DNA of 64,000 bases from an uncultured Kiritimatiellota bacterium (GCA_934635045.1 CAKTZA010000007.1:1-64000), one strand, 5' to 3'; counted from the stretch's first letter, positions 19,989 through 28,525 are shown. Numbers and translations are program-made. The notes: generated from the letters alone by a model not told the origin.

Positions 19989-21344
19989 ATGAGCATCTTC
20001 AAAGCATATGACATTCGCGGCGTCTACGGGCAGGATCTCGTTCAGGACGACTTCTACAGGATCGCGCGCGCCTACGCGCAGTTCTGCGGCTTCCCCGGGC
20101 ACAACGCCAAGGTCGTCGTTGCGCGCGACTGCCGCACGTCGTCGGACGCGCTTTTCGCCGCGTTCGCCAAGGGCCTCGTCGACGAGGGCGTCGACGTCAT
20201 CGACATCGGCCTCGCCTCGACGCCGATGAGCTATTTCGCCAACGCCTCGCTGAAGGCCGACGGCTCGGTGATGATCACCGCCTCGCACAACACGAAGGAG
20301 TGGAACGGCTGCAAGCTCTGCAAGGCGAACGCCGTGCCGATCTCCGGCGCGACGGGCATCAAGGACATCGAGCGGCTCGCCGCCGGCATTTCGGTCGACG
20401 ACCCGGCGACGGGCGTCGGCGAGATCTCGAAGGTCGACGTGTCCGCCGCCTACGCCGCGCACGTGAAGGCGTTCGCGCACCTGAAGCGCCCCCTGCACCT
20501 CGCGCTCGACTTCGCCAACGGCATGGGCATCGCCGAGTCCGTCGCGTTCAAGGACTCTCAGATTTCCTATGACGCGCTCTACGGCGAATTCGACGGCGAC
20601 TTCCCGAACCACGACGCGAACCCGTTGCACCACGAGACGCTGAAGGACCTTCAGGCGCTCATCCGGGCGAATCCCGGCAAGTACGCCTTCGGCGTCGCGT
20701 ACGACGGCGACGCCGACCGCGCGGGCTTCCTCGACGAAAAGGGCGAGATCATCCCGATGGACTTCATCACGGCCCTCATCTCGCAGGACCTGCTCGCGAC
20801 GAACCCCGGCGCCGTCTGCTTCTACGACCTCCGCTCGTCGAAGGTCTGCGAGGAGGTCATCCGCGCGGCGGGCGGCAAGCCGATGATGAGCCGCGTCGGC
20901 CACTCCTTCATCAAGGAGCAGATGCGCGCGAACGACGCGATTTTCGCGGGCGAGCTGTCGGGCCACTACTACTTCAAGGCGAACTCGACGGCCGAGTCGA
21001 GCGCGATGGCGACGTACGCGCTCGCGAACATCGTCTCGGCGAGCGACAAGCCGCTCTCGGAGCTGATTCGTCCGCTCCGCAAGTACGCGCAGTCCGGCGA
21101 GATCAACACGAAGACGGTGACGCCGCCGGCGGAGATTCTCGCGAAGGTCAAGGCGACGTACGCCGCGCGGGCGAAGGTCTTCGAGCTGGATGGCGTGTCG
21201 GTCGACGCTTGGGAGACGGAGGGCTACTGGGCGAACGTGCGCATGTCCAACACCGAGCCGCTCGTCCGCCTCAACCTCGAAGGCAAGACGCAGGCGATCA
21301 TGGAGGCGAAGCGTGACGAGTATCTCGCTCTCATCCGCGCGTAA
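19989..21344 (+). CDS. manB: Phosphomannomutase/phosphoglucomutase
   Basis: A 451-aa enzyme of the alpha-D-phosphohexomutase superfamily, which interconverts hexose 1- and 6-phosphates for sugar-nucleotide and envelope polysaccharide synthesis. Visible motifs are YDIRGVYG at the N-terminus, the phosphoserine loop MITASHNTKEWNG near residues 97-109, the metal loop YDGDADR near 238-244 and the sugar loop GELSGHYYF near 321. The final domain carries the phosphate-binding RMSNTEPLVRLN. Whether mannose or glucose is preferred cannot be told. The TPR lipoprotein gene overlaps its 3' end. Confidence 0.92.
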   Translation: MSIFKAYDIRGVYGQDLVQDDFYRIARAYAQFCGFPGHNAKVVVARDCRTSSDALFAAFAKGLVDEGVDVIDIGLASTPMSYFANASLKADGSVMITASHNTKEWNGCKLCKANAVPISGATGIKDIERLAAGISVDDPATGVGEISKVDVSAAYAAHVKAFAHLKRPLHLALDFANGMGIAESVAFKDSQISYDALYGEFDGDFPNHDANPLHHETLKDLQALIRANPGKYAFGVAYDGDADRAGFLDEKGEIIPMDFITALISQDLLATNPGAVCFYDLRSSKVCEEVIRAAGGKPMMSRVGHSFIKEQMRANDAIFAGELSGHYYFKANSTAESSAMATYALANIVSASDKPLSELIRPLRKYAQSGEINTKTVTPPAEILAKVKATYAARAKVFELDGVSVDAWETEGYWANVRMSNTEPLVRLNLEGKTQAIMEAKRDEYLALIRA

Positions 21345-22482
21345 GGCCGCGCGGCGGACCGCGCTTGCGCTTGCGCTCGCCGCCGTCGCCGGCTGCGGGC
21401 CGAAGGACGGCCTGAAGGAGCTTGCGGAAGGCCGCGAAGCCTACGGGGTGCACAACCTCGACAAGGCCGTGAAGCTCTTCGAGAAGAGCCTTGCGCTCGC
21501 GCCCGACCGCGTGGACGCGATCCTCTATCTTGCGCGGACGAAGCTCGACCTCGGCGAGCTCGCGGCGGCGAAGAGCCTCGTCGCGCGCGCGGCGCAGCTG
21601 TCGGACGACGTGGACGTGAAGATGTTCGCCGCGCAGGTCGCGTGGCACGCGAAGGACTACGAGTCGGCCGCGCAGGGCTTTCAGGCCCTCGCGAACGACG
21701 CGCACCTGTCGCCGGAACTGCGCGCGCAGGCGTGGGCGGGGCTCGGCATCGTCGAGATGGCGTGCGAGAACAGCCACCTTGCGCGGCTTGCCTTTCTGCG
21801 CGCGCTGCGGCTGAACTTCAAGGACGCGGCGGCCCGCTACCACCTGGGGCTTCTCTACCGCGACGCCTTCAGCTACTACGAGGCGGCGCTGGAGCAGTTT
21901 CAGGTCTTCGTGCGGCTGGAGGCGGACGCGACGCCGCGCGTGCAGAAGGTTCAGCGGTCGTTCATCCCGGAGCTTCAGAAGAAGATCGCCTCCGAGGCCG
22001 CGAGCCGTCCGGGCGCCGCGACGCGCGACAGCGCGGCGTCGGCCGCCGCGATCGCGCGCGCCGTGGCCGCCGAGAAGAGGGGCAGGAACGACACCGCCCG
22101 CAAGGAGTACGCGGCGGCGCTGAAGGCCGATCCGCTCTCCGCCCCGGCGGCGCTGGGGCTCGCGAAGTGCTGGCAGAAGACGGCTCCGTCGAAGAGACGG
22201 GGCGGCGAGGCGAATCCGCAGGGCCGGGCGATGGACGCCTATCAGCTCGCGTGCGCGCTGCAGCCGAGCAAGGTCTCGACGTTCCTGACGGCGGGCGCGC
22301 TCGCCGCGAAGCTGGGGCAGCACGCCCGCGCGGCCGAGATCTACTCGCGCGCGGTCGCGGCGAGCCCGACCTCGTTCGACGCGCTCGACGGCCTCATCCG
22401 CGCCCTGCGCAAGCAGGGCAAGCCGAAGATCGCCCAGGCGTACCAGCTTTACCGCGAGTCCATCCCCGCCAAGCGACGTTAG
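21313..22482 (+). CDS. TPR-repeat lipoprotein
   Basis: A 389-aa protein with an arginine-containing signal peptide and lipobox VAGC (Cys at about residue 27), so it is probably lipid-anchored on the periplasmic side. Most of the rest is tetratricopeptide-like helical repeats (for example the DKAVKLFEKSLALAPDRVDAI unit near 45). The GTG at 21313 is the only start that gives the signal peptide; it overlaps the upstream gene by 32 bp. A scaffold role in the envelope is inferred. Confidence 0.75.
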   Translation: MTSISLSSARKAARRTALALALAAVAGCGPKDGLKELAEGREAYGVHNLDKAVKLFEKSLALAPDRVDAILYLARTKLDLGELAAAKSLVARAAQLSDDVDVKMFAAQVAWHAKDYESAAQGFQALANDAHLSPELRAQAWAGLGIVEMACENSHLARLAFLRALRLNFKDAAARYHLGLLYRDAFSYYEAALEQFQVFVRLEADATPRVQKVQRSFIPELQKKIASEAASRPGAATRDSAASAAAIARAVAAEKRGRNDTARKEYAAALKADPLSAPAALGLAKCWQKTAPSKRRGGEANPQGRAMDAYQLACALQPSKVSTFLTAGALAAKLGQHARAAEIYSRAVAASPTSFDALDGLIRALRKQGKPKIAQAYQLYRESIPAKRR

Positions 22483-22496
22483 TAGGCGCGCCCCTT

Positions 22497-22552
22497 TCCC
22501 CGCGCAGTTGCCGAACGCCGATTTGACGGCGTTCGGCGGGACGTGGTATAAT
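22497..22552 (+). promoter_or_regulatory. Promoter and palindromic operator of DUF3990 cassette 2
   Basis: TTGACG (22523-22528), an 18-bp spacer and TGG-TATAAT (22547-22552). A perfect 9-bp palindrome (CCGAACGCC 22511-22519, GGCGTTCGG 22528-22536) surrounds the -35, where a bound repressor would block RNA polymerase. About 45 bp are nearly identical to the cassette 1 promoter. Confidence 0.75.
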
Positions 22553-22607
22553 TCGTGTTGATGTCAGTCGAGTGATGTGCATTGCTCGGCGAGAAGAGGG
22601 ACAGGTT

Positions 22608-22835
22608 ATGGGAAGCAATTTAAGAGATAAAATTGAGTATGTTGCGCTTTGCATTGATAAGTTTGCGGCGCATCATGGTATTGCACGTTCGCGCGCGTGT
22701 GATTACTTGCATTCCAATGACGGATTGCACTTTTTGGATGAGTTCTATCCGGAGGAAAGCACCCTGTCGGATCGCATCATGATTGAAGACCTTGATAAGG
22801 TATGCCGCAATTATGGAGGTGTTCCGACATGGTGA
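22608..22835 (+). CDS. DUF3791-like small protein, cassette 2
   Basis: A 75-aa protein with a purine-rich ribosome site upstream. The layout of an N-terminal helix (VALCIDKFAAHHGI), a central YLHSNDGLHFLDEFY and a C-terminal IEDLDKVCRNYGG matches the DUF3791 family, which is repeatedly found beside DUF3990 genes. It overlaps the DUF3990 gene by 7 bp. Small, acidic and first in the cassette, it is a plausible antitoxin and autoregulator, but no DNA-binding motif is obvious. Confidence 0.65.
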   Translation: MGSNLRDKIEYVALCIDKFAAHHGIARSRACDYLHSNDGLHFLDEFYPEESTLSDRIMIEDLDKVCRNYGGVPTW

Positions 22836-23329
22836 CGCTCTATCACGGCACGACATCGGCGTTTGAAGTCCCAGATCTGAACAGGAGCCGGCGGGGAATG
22901 GATTTTGGCTCAGGGTTTTACCTGACGCCCAATCGCGTGTCGGCTGAACGGTGGGCGAAGAAGGTGAGCTACTTGCGGCGAGCAGACGCGCCTGTCGTAT
23001 TGGCATTCCAGTTTGATGAGGATGGTGCGCGCGCGGCTGGATTGATTCGGGATTTTCCTGTCATGAACCGAGACTGGGTTGGCTTTGTTCTCGCCAATCG
23101 GACGGAAGATTTCGGTGCGGATGTGCATAATCTTGACAGGCGGTTTGACATTGTGCACGGCTACATTGCGGATGACCGACTGATGCAGATCATTGACGAC
23201 TTCAGCCGTGGCGACTTGAGCATGGAAGAGGTCGAGACAAGACTTGCCAATGCACCGGTCAAGACGTTTCAGTATTCGTTTCATACGACGCAGGCACTGG
23301 CGTTTTTGGGGAAGGGTGAAGCAGTATGA
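22829..23329 (+). CDS. DUF3990 protein (ADP-ribosyltransferase-like), cassette 2
   Basis: A 166-aa protein close to minimal DUF3990 length. It has LYHGTTSAFEVPDL at residues 3-16, the DFGSGFYLT motif at 27-35, FDIVHGYIADD near 108-118, and FQYSFHTTQALAFL near 148-161. The ATG at 22829 is preceded by a GGAGGTG ribosome site inside the upstream gene. It overlaps both neighbours, so all three are probably made in fixed ratio. Enzymatic activity is predicted from fold relationship only. Confidence 0.85.
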   Translation: MVTLYHGTTSAFEVPDLNRSRRGMDFGSGFYLTPNRVSAERWAKKVSYLRRADAPVVLAFQFDEDGARAAGLIRDFPVMNRDWVGFVLANRTEDFGADVHNLDRRFDIVHGYIADDRLMQIIDDFSRGDLSMEEVETRLANAPVKTFQYSFHTTQALAFLGKGEAV

Positions 23330-23556
23330 GCGATGAGGCGATTCGTAGGCAGCTTCGGCGGAGTGCCATTGCCCAGTTGATCGAGTGGGTTATGAAGGAG
23401 GAGAAGGTTGCGCTTCCCGATGCCGTGAAGATCGTGTATGATTCAGCCCTCTATGGGTTGATTGAAGACGAGGCGACAGGCCTTTATCGTGAGGGCCCCG
23501 TCTATCTCTATGACATGCTTTGCGAAGAGCGAGGCGTGACTGTGTCGGACAAGTGA
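23326..23556 (+). CDS. Third gene of DUF3791-DUF3990 cassette, small helical protein
   Basis: A 76-aa protein whose ATG overlaps the DUF3990 stop by 4 bp. Features are an IAQLIEWVMKEE helix, ALPDAVKIVYDSALYGLIED and a TGLYREGPVYLYDMLCEE tail, a layout I associate with small proteins repeatedly found next to DUF3990 and DUF3791. Function unknown; a second antitoxin or accessory factor is plausible. Confidence 0.65.
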   Translation: MSDEAIRRQLRRSAIAQLIEWVMKEEKVALPDAVKIVYDSALYGLIEDEATGLYREGPVYLYDMLCEERGVTVSDK

Positions 23557-23572
23557 TGTGGGCGGCTGTGCG

Positions 23573-23668
23573 CGTTTGCCATTGCGCGCGGGGCTGTGGT
23601 ATACTTCACGGCAAATGTTTGGGGTGAATCGCGAGACAAGACGGAGGCCGCGAATGGGACGCGCGGCA
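23573..23668 (+). promoter_or_regulatory. Repeated promoter element, second copy
   Basis: TTGCCA (23576-23581), an 18-bp spacer, TGG-TATACT (23600-23605) and the same downstream sequence as 7758-7810. It begins 17 bp after cassette 2. No intact gene follows, so it is an orphan promoter or drives a short RNA. Confidence 0.6.
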
Positions 23669-23723
23669 GAATCGACGGAAAGGGCGCGTAGACGCGCTCT
23701 GACGCGTCCGTGCGGTTCCAATA

Positions 23724-23735
23724 CCCCCCCCCCCC
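23724..23735 (+). repeat. Homopolymeric C tract
   Basis: Twelve consecutive C residues followed by ACACACACTCACAG. Such tracts slip during replication and sequencing; the exact length should not be trusted. Confidence 0.8.
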
Positions 23736-23804
23736 ACACACTCACAGTCTGTAAGGCTTTATAGGGCTGCTGCGCGCCGTCAGGGTGCGTTTCGTTGCGC
23801 GTTG

Positions 23805-23838
23805 GACGCCGAGCGGCCTACGGTCGGGCGACGAGAGG
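23805..23838 (+). repeat. Short repeat ACGCCGAGCGGCCTACGG, copy 2
   Basis: Counterpart of 7542-7569, again downstream of a DUF3990 cassette. Confidence 0.55.
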
Positions 23839-23887
23839 CGACTGCGCAAAAAGTGGCCTATCCAGTTCGTTTTCGCGTCGCGTTCTG

Positions 23888-24290
23888 TGCTATACTACCC
23901 ATCAGACAACACCTGATGGAGTCACTTGTGCGCGAAGAAAAACAGAGACAGATCGTCGAGACGCTGCGAACATTTCGGATGGCCGCTATGGCTCTGGACG
24001 TCCGTTTCCAAGCGAGCGGGCGCTGGCGCGCCAGGCGTTTCGCTTCCTGCTGGATCGCATGGAGAACGCGTTCCCCGCGCTCGCGCGAATGTCTGCTGGA
24101 TGCGCCGCTGGTCGTGCGTCGCTCGACGAAGGGAGTCTTCTTAAGGAAAGGTTGCGGAAAATGAGGACAAGACGATTCACGGCGACCATCATCCAGGGGC
24201 ATCGCGTGGCGTCCGGGCTGGATGGGAATCCCGATTTCCCGGGCGGGACGTTGCGGATGCAGGCGCCCTACTTCAGGATCTGGCGGCGGA
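23888..24290 (+). pseudogene. Frameshifted gene remnant with its own promoter
   Basis: TGC-TATACT (23888-23896) precedes an ATG at 23916 that opens with REEKQRQIVETLRTF. After about 25 codons the sensible reading moves to another frame (ARQAFRFLLDRMENAFPAL, then TATIIQGHRVASG and GGTLRMQAP), which runs into the 3' end of the response-regulator gene at 24268. The second part looks like a conserved C-terminal motif of an unnamed family. The gene is frameshifted and truncated. Confidence 0.5.
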
Positions 24291-24882
24291 AGGCGATAGA
24301 CACGGCTTCCGCCCGCGTCGCGGCGCCGAGCTTTGCGAAGAGGGCGTCCAGGTGCTTCTGCACCCCGGCGGCGGAGATGCCGAGCAGGTGGGCGATGTCC
24401 TTGTTGGAAAGCCCCCGTGACAGCGCGTGCAGCACGTCCAGCTGCTTCTGCGTGAACGCCGGGATCGGGTCGTTCTCGATCCAGTCGATGATTTCGCGGG
24501 CGACGAACGTGCCGCCGGCGGCGACGGCGCGGATGCCCTCCAGCAGCCGTTCCGTGGGCGCGGACTTCATCAGCGCCCCGACGGCGCCGTTTTCGAGGGC
24601 GCGCGCCATCTCGACGGACGAGCCGTAGGAGGTGTGGATGAAGATGCGGACGGACGGGTGCCTCTGGTGGATTTCCCGCGTGACGTTTGCGCCGGAGAGC
24701 CCCGGCATCATCAGGTCCAGGACGACGACGTCCGGCTTCAGCCGGTCTGTCGCCGCCACGGCGTCCGGGCCGTTCTCGGCTTCGCCGACGACGGACATGT
24801 CGGGCTGGAGCTCCAGCATGGAGCGGATGCCGAGGCGCATGAGGGCGTGGTCGTCGGCGATGAGGATCTTCGTCGTGTTCAT
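24268..24882 (-). CDS. NarL/FixJ-family response regulator
   Basis: A 204-aa two-domain regulator. The receiver has the acidic pair in IADDHALMR near residues 8-16 and the phosphoacceptor Asp in VVVLDLMMPG near 53-62. The C-terminal LuxR-type helix-turn-helix spans FTQKQLDVLHALSRGLSNKDI and the recognition helix to about 200. Its ATG overlaps the stop of the sensor kinase gene, so the two form one operon. The target genes are unknown; an autoregulatory or secreted-enzyme regulon is possible. Confidence 0.93.
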   Translation of the reverse strand: MNTTKILIADDHALMRLGIRSMLELQPDMSVVGEAENGPDAVAATDRLKPDVVVLDLMMPGLSGANVTREIHQRHPSVRIFIHTSYGSSVEMARALENGAVGALMKSAPTERLLEGIRAVAAGGTFVAREIIDWIENDPIPAFTQKQLDVLHALSRGLSNKDIAHLLGISAAGVQKHLDALFAKLGAATRAEAVSIAFRRQILK

Positions 24883-26993
24883 GTCTGTTCGGGGAGGGGG
24901 ATCTGGACTTTGGCGTAGGCGCCTTTTCCGGGCGCGGAGTCGATCGTCAGCGTGCCGTTGAGCCGGGCGACGCGCTCTCGGATGCCGGACAGGCCGAAAT
25001 GGCCTTCCTTCACGCCGGCGCAGTGCGCGGGGTCGAAGCCGCAGCCGTCGTCCTCGACCGAGAACAGCAGCAGGCGCTCTTCGGCGCGGAGCGCCACGCG
25101 GATCTCATGGGCCTGTCCGTGCCGCAGGGCGTTGGCGGCCAGTTCGCGGATGATGCAGATGACCGCGTGCGCCGTCGTGTCGCCGATCCGCCTGCGCGAG
25201 GCGCTGCATCGCAGGATGAGCGCGGCGTCCCCGATGATCGGCGCCAGCGACTTTCGGATCGCCGAGTCGAAGTCGGGGCCTTCGAGCGCGTCGCCGCGCA
25301 GGTCGAAGAGGCAGCGCTGGAGCTCGGTGCGGCTCGACAGGAGCATCCGCTCGGCGGTCTCAAGGCGCTTGCGGGTCTCGTCTGCGCCGTGGGCGAGGGC
25401 GATCTTCGAGGCGGAGATCTGGCAGGCGAGCCCGGAAAGGTTCTGGGAGAGCGAATCGTGCAGCTCGACGGCCAGCCGTGTGCGCTCGGCGGCCTTGAAG
25501 TCGGCGCGCTCCTTGGCGATCTGCTTCTTCAGCAGCTGCCGTGAGCGGATGTAGACGAGTCGGTTGAGGATGCGCACCCAGTTGTACAGGATGACGAAGA
25601 CGGCGAGCAGGGAGAGGAAGACGACGAGCATCTTTTCCGGCGTCCACCAGGAGGGGCGCGCGAGAACCGTGACGTCGGCGGGGCTGCGCAGGACAAGGAA
25701 GAAGCCGTGTACGCGGGGGATGGGCGCATCGGGCCGCCAGACGTCCGACGACAGGACGCAGACGGCGCTGACGCGGACTTTCGCGCCGAGGGGAATGTCG
25801 GCAAAGACGGCTGGGCACGCGCTGACGTCGAGCGAGACGGTCTGCGCGCCGCAGGCAAGGCTGATGCGCTCGCCGTCCGCGTCGGCGGAGGGGTGCGCGA
25901 GGACAATGCCCGTCAGCGAGATGAAGCGGCCGTGGAAGCGGTGCTGGGTGCAGCGTGTGCCGCGTTCGTCCACGAACAGCTCGTCCGGGTCGGTGTCGCG
26001 CGGCAGCAGGGGCGACGGCGGTGCGGCGCGATCGGCAGAACGAACCCGCGCGAGCGCGAGCTTGACGTGCAGGAGATCGGTCTGCGGCAGCCCCGCGACT
26101 TTCACGTGCGCATCGAGGGACGGGGCACGTTCGCCCTCCGCGAGCGTCGCTTCGATGACGTGCCCGTCGTCCGAGGCGAGGAGGAACTGGCGGCCGCCCC
26201 AGACGGCGAGGACGCGTCCCGTCGCCGTGCGGTACGAGAGCCTGTTGAGCGCGTCGGGGCTGGCATGCGGGACGATTTCGAGCGGCGGCGCGTCGAAGGG
26301 GCTGAGCACGGCGGACTTCACCACTTCGGCGTCGCCGAGTTCGTACAGCTGGACGTAGCGGTTGGCGAAGACGCGGTCGCCGACATGTGCCTCGCAGACG
26401 CCGGTGAAGCGGACTTCCGCCCCGGCGTACGTGTCCCGGAGCGTGTCGAGGCCCACGGAGGGGGCGTGCAGGGACGCATAGAAGAACCGTCCGCGACTCT
26501 TGACGAGGAAACAGGCGTAGGCGGCGTCGATGTCGTCGCGGAACACGTCCGTGACCGTGCCGGCGATCCGGATGCGCCGGCAGAGCAGGGCGGGATCCTG
26601 GAGGTCGTCTGGCGTGACCGTCGGCGGTTCCGGCAGGTCTTCGTGTCCCCGGACGGCGAGCGCGCGGACGAGGGCGACGACGCCCAGTCGCGGGTCGTGC
26701 GACGCGACGCCGTGCGCGGTGACGCGGTCGCCGAGGCGGAGCGGCGTGCCGGCGCTGTTGACGAGGCGGAGGGCGTGTCCGCCCGATTCGAGGACGAAGC
26801 TCTCGCTTTCGACGAAGAACGGCATGAGCGCCGTCACGGTGCCGTCGAGCGTGAAGGGGCGCGGCGTCGGGTCGGCGTCTTCCGACAGGGCGCGCACCTC
26901 GACGACGGAACGGAGCGGTTCCTCCGCCGCAGGGGAGAGGAACGCCGCCGCGCCGGCGACGAGGAAGAGGAAAATGCTGCGCCTGTTCATCAT
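24879..26993 (-). CDS. Sensor histidine kinase, HisKA_3 type, with large periplasmic region
   Basis: A 704-aa kinase. A signal or anchor helix (1-22) is followed by about 420 residues of extracytoplasmic beta-rich sequence with repeated units resembling OB-folds (for example GTVTALMPFF and RIAGTVTDVF). A transmembrane helix lies near 455-475. The cytoplasmic part has the HisKA_3 motif LAVELHDSLSQNLSGL near 513-528 (His acceptor) and an HATPase domain with ELAANALRHG and GHFGLSGIRERV. It pairs with the NarL-type regulator. TGC-TATAAT on the minus strand (27002-27010) ends 8 bp before the ATG, so the mRNA is nearly leaderless. Confidence 0.9.
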   Translation of the reverse strand: MMNRRSIFLFLVAGAAAFLSPAAEEPLRSVVEVRALSEDADPTPRPFTLDGTVTALMPFFVESESFVLESGGHALRLVNSAGTPLRLGDRVTAHGVASHDPRLGVVALVRALAVRGHEDLPEPPTVTPDDLQDPALLCRRIRIAGTVTDVFRDDIDAAYACFLVKSRGRFFYASLHAPSVGLDTLRDTYAGAEVRFTGVCEAHVGDRVFANRYVQLYELGDAEVVKSAVLSPFDAPPLEIVPHASPDALNRLSYRTATGRVLAVWGGRQFLLASDDGHVIEATLAEGERAPSLDAHVKVAGLPQTDLLHVKLALARVRSADRAAPPSPLLPRDTDPDELFVDERGTRCTQHRFHGRFISLTGIVLAHPSADADGERISLACGAQTVSLDVSACPAVFADIPLGAKVRVSAVCVLSSDVWRPDAPIPRVHGFFLVLRSPADVTVLARPSWWTPEKMLVVFLSLLAVFVILYNWVRILNRLVYIRSRQLLKKQIAKERADFKAAERTRLAVELHDSLSQNLSGLACQISASKIALAHGADETRKRLETAERMLLSSRTELQRCLFDLRGDALEGPDFDSAIRKSLAPIIGDAALILRCSASRRRIGDTTAHAVICIIRELAANALRHGQAHEIRVALRAEERLLLFSVEDDGCGFDPAHCAGVKEGHFGLSGIRERVARLNGTLTIDSAPGKGAYAKVQIPLPEQT

Positions 26994-27050
26994 CAGCCGT
27001 AATTATAGCAGACTTCGCGCGCATTGTCTCGCGTACGGCGGCTTTCCGGC

Positions 27051-27070
27051 TACTATGCGTTCGCCTACCT
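27051..27070 (+). repeat. 20-bp direct repeat, left copy
   Basis: TACTATGCGTTCGCCTACCT, identical at 30901-30920. The two copies bracket the three-gene Tat-signal cluster. Confidence 0.8.
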
Positions 27071-27092
27071 CGACGCCTGTCCGCAAATCGGC

Positions 27093-27098
27093 TATACT
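27093..27098 (+). promoter_or_regulatory. -10 box of Tat-signal gene cluster
   Basis: TATACT 29 bp before the TTG start, followed by GGAGGAG as ribosome site. It lacks the TG extension seen at most other promoters here. Confidence 0.5.
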
Positions 27099-27127
27099 GT
27101 GCCGTACATTCATCGGAGGAGCAGAAA

Positions 27128-28504
27128 TTGAATCGACGAGAGTTCATCATGGCCGCTGCGGCGGCGGCAGGCGCCGCGAAGTTCGGCTTCGCAAAGGGGA
27201 TGGGGGCGGCGTTTCGCCCGATCACGATCGAGCGGACGAGCTGCGGCTTCGAGCGCGAGCCGATGGTGCGCCCGTTCGGCTTCAAGGGCGGCTACCTCAC
27301 GGAGGAGTGGATCGTCTCGGCGTACGTGCGCTCGACGTCGGGGAGGCACGGCATCGGCCTCGGCACGCAGAGCCCGCTCTGGTCGGACGCGGCGGTCTTC
27401 GCGGCGAACGCCGAGGCGGGCGGGAACGCCATCATGTTCGCGCTGACCCAGCGCGCGCTGAAGCTGGCCGAGGGAAGGACCTTCACGTCGCCCGTCGAGA
27501 TGAACGACTGGCTCTGGCCGCAGATCTGGGAGTACGGCAAGGCCGTCGCGGCGAACCCGGACCTCCGCGCGACCTACGCCCTCAACGCGCTCGTCGCCGT
27601 CGACAACGCCCTCTGGGTGCTGTTCGCGCGGGAGAACGGCCTCGCGTCGTTCGACGAGATGATCCCCGGGGCGTACCGTCCCGCGCTCGCCGCGCGCCAC
27701 GCGAAGTGCGCGTCGATCCCGCTCTTCTCCTACAACGTGCCCGTCGCCGAGATCCGCGCCGCCGCCGAGGCCGGCTCGTTCTTCATGAAGGTCAAGATCG
27801 GCCAGCCGGGCACGCAGGAGGAGATGCTCGCGAGGGACTGCGCGCGCGTCTCGGAGATCCACGCCGTCCTGAAGGACTGCCGCACGCCCTACACGCGGAG
27901 CGGGAAGCTGCCGTACTACTTCGACGCGAACGGGCGCTACGGGCGGAAGGAGACGTTCCTCCGCTTCGTCGACCACCTCGACCGGATCGGCGCGCTCGGG
28001 CAGGTCGCGCTCGTCGAGGAGCCGTTCGACGAGCTGGCGGAGATCGACGTCCGCGACATCCCGCTGCGGCTCGCGGCGGACGAGTCGGCGCACACGGTCG
28101 GGGACGCCCTCCGGCGCATCGAGATGGGCTACCGGGCGATGGCGCTGAAGCCCATCGCGAAGACGCTGTCGATGTCGCTGAAGATCGCGCAGGCGGCGCA
28201 CGAGCGGGGCGTGCCGTGCTTCTGCGCCGACCTCACGGTGTGCCCGGCGATGGTCGAGTGGAACAAGGCGGTCGCCGCGCGCCTGCCGGCGTTCCCCGGC
28301 CTCGGCGACCTGGGGCTCGTCGAGACGAACGGGCACATGAACTTCCGCAACTGGGAGACGATGCGCCGCGACCTCGCCGAGCCGGACGCGCGCTGGACGC
28401 GGACGGAGCGCGGCGTGTTCGCCTGCGACGCCGACTGGTGGGCGAAGTCGGGCGGCATCCTCGAGCCGATGCCGAGGTACGAGAAGATGTACGAGAAGGT
28501 CTAA
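27128..28504 (+). CDS. Enolase-superfamily protein with Tat signal (mandelate racemase/muconate lactonizing type)
   Basis: A 458-aa protein starting at TTG, forced by the GGAGGAG site 5-10 bp upstream and the twin-arginine motif NRREFI at residues 2-7. The barrel domain shows the superfamily residues: a K-x-K (FMKVKIG near 218-224), metal ligands in YFDANGRYG (near 264) and VEEPF (near 297), and AADES near 318. Such enzymes dehydrate or epimerise sugar acids. Export of an enolase-superfamily enzyme is unusual but recurs in PVC bacteria. First gene of a three-gene cluster with an oxidoreductase and an isomerase. Confidence 0.8.
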   Translation: MNRREFIMAAAAAAGAAKFGFAKGMGAAFRPITIERTSCGFEREPMVRPFGFKGGYLTEEWIVSAYVRSTSGRHGIGLGTQSPLWSDAAVFAANAEAGGNAIMFALTQRALKLAEGRTFTSPVEMNDWLWPQIWEYGKAVAANPDLRATYALNALVAVDNALWVLFARENGLASFDEMIPGAYRPALAARHAKCASIPLFSYNVPVAEIRAAAEAGSFFMKVKIGQPGTQEEMLARDCARVSEIHAVLKDCRTPYTRSGKLPYYFDANGRYGRKETFLRFVDHLDRIGALGQVALVEEPFDELAEIDVRDIPLRLAADESAHTVGDALRRIEMGYRAMALKPIAKTLSMSLKIAQAAHERGVPCFCADLTVCPAMVEWNKAVAARLPAFPGLGDLGLVETNGHMNFRNWETMRRDLAEPDARWTRTERGVFACDADWWAKSGGILEPMPRYEKMYEKV

Positions 28505-28525
28505 AAAGGCAAGGAGACAGGGAAA

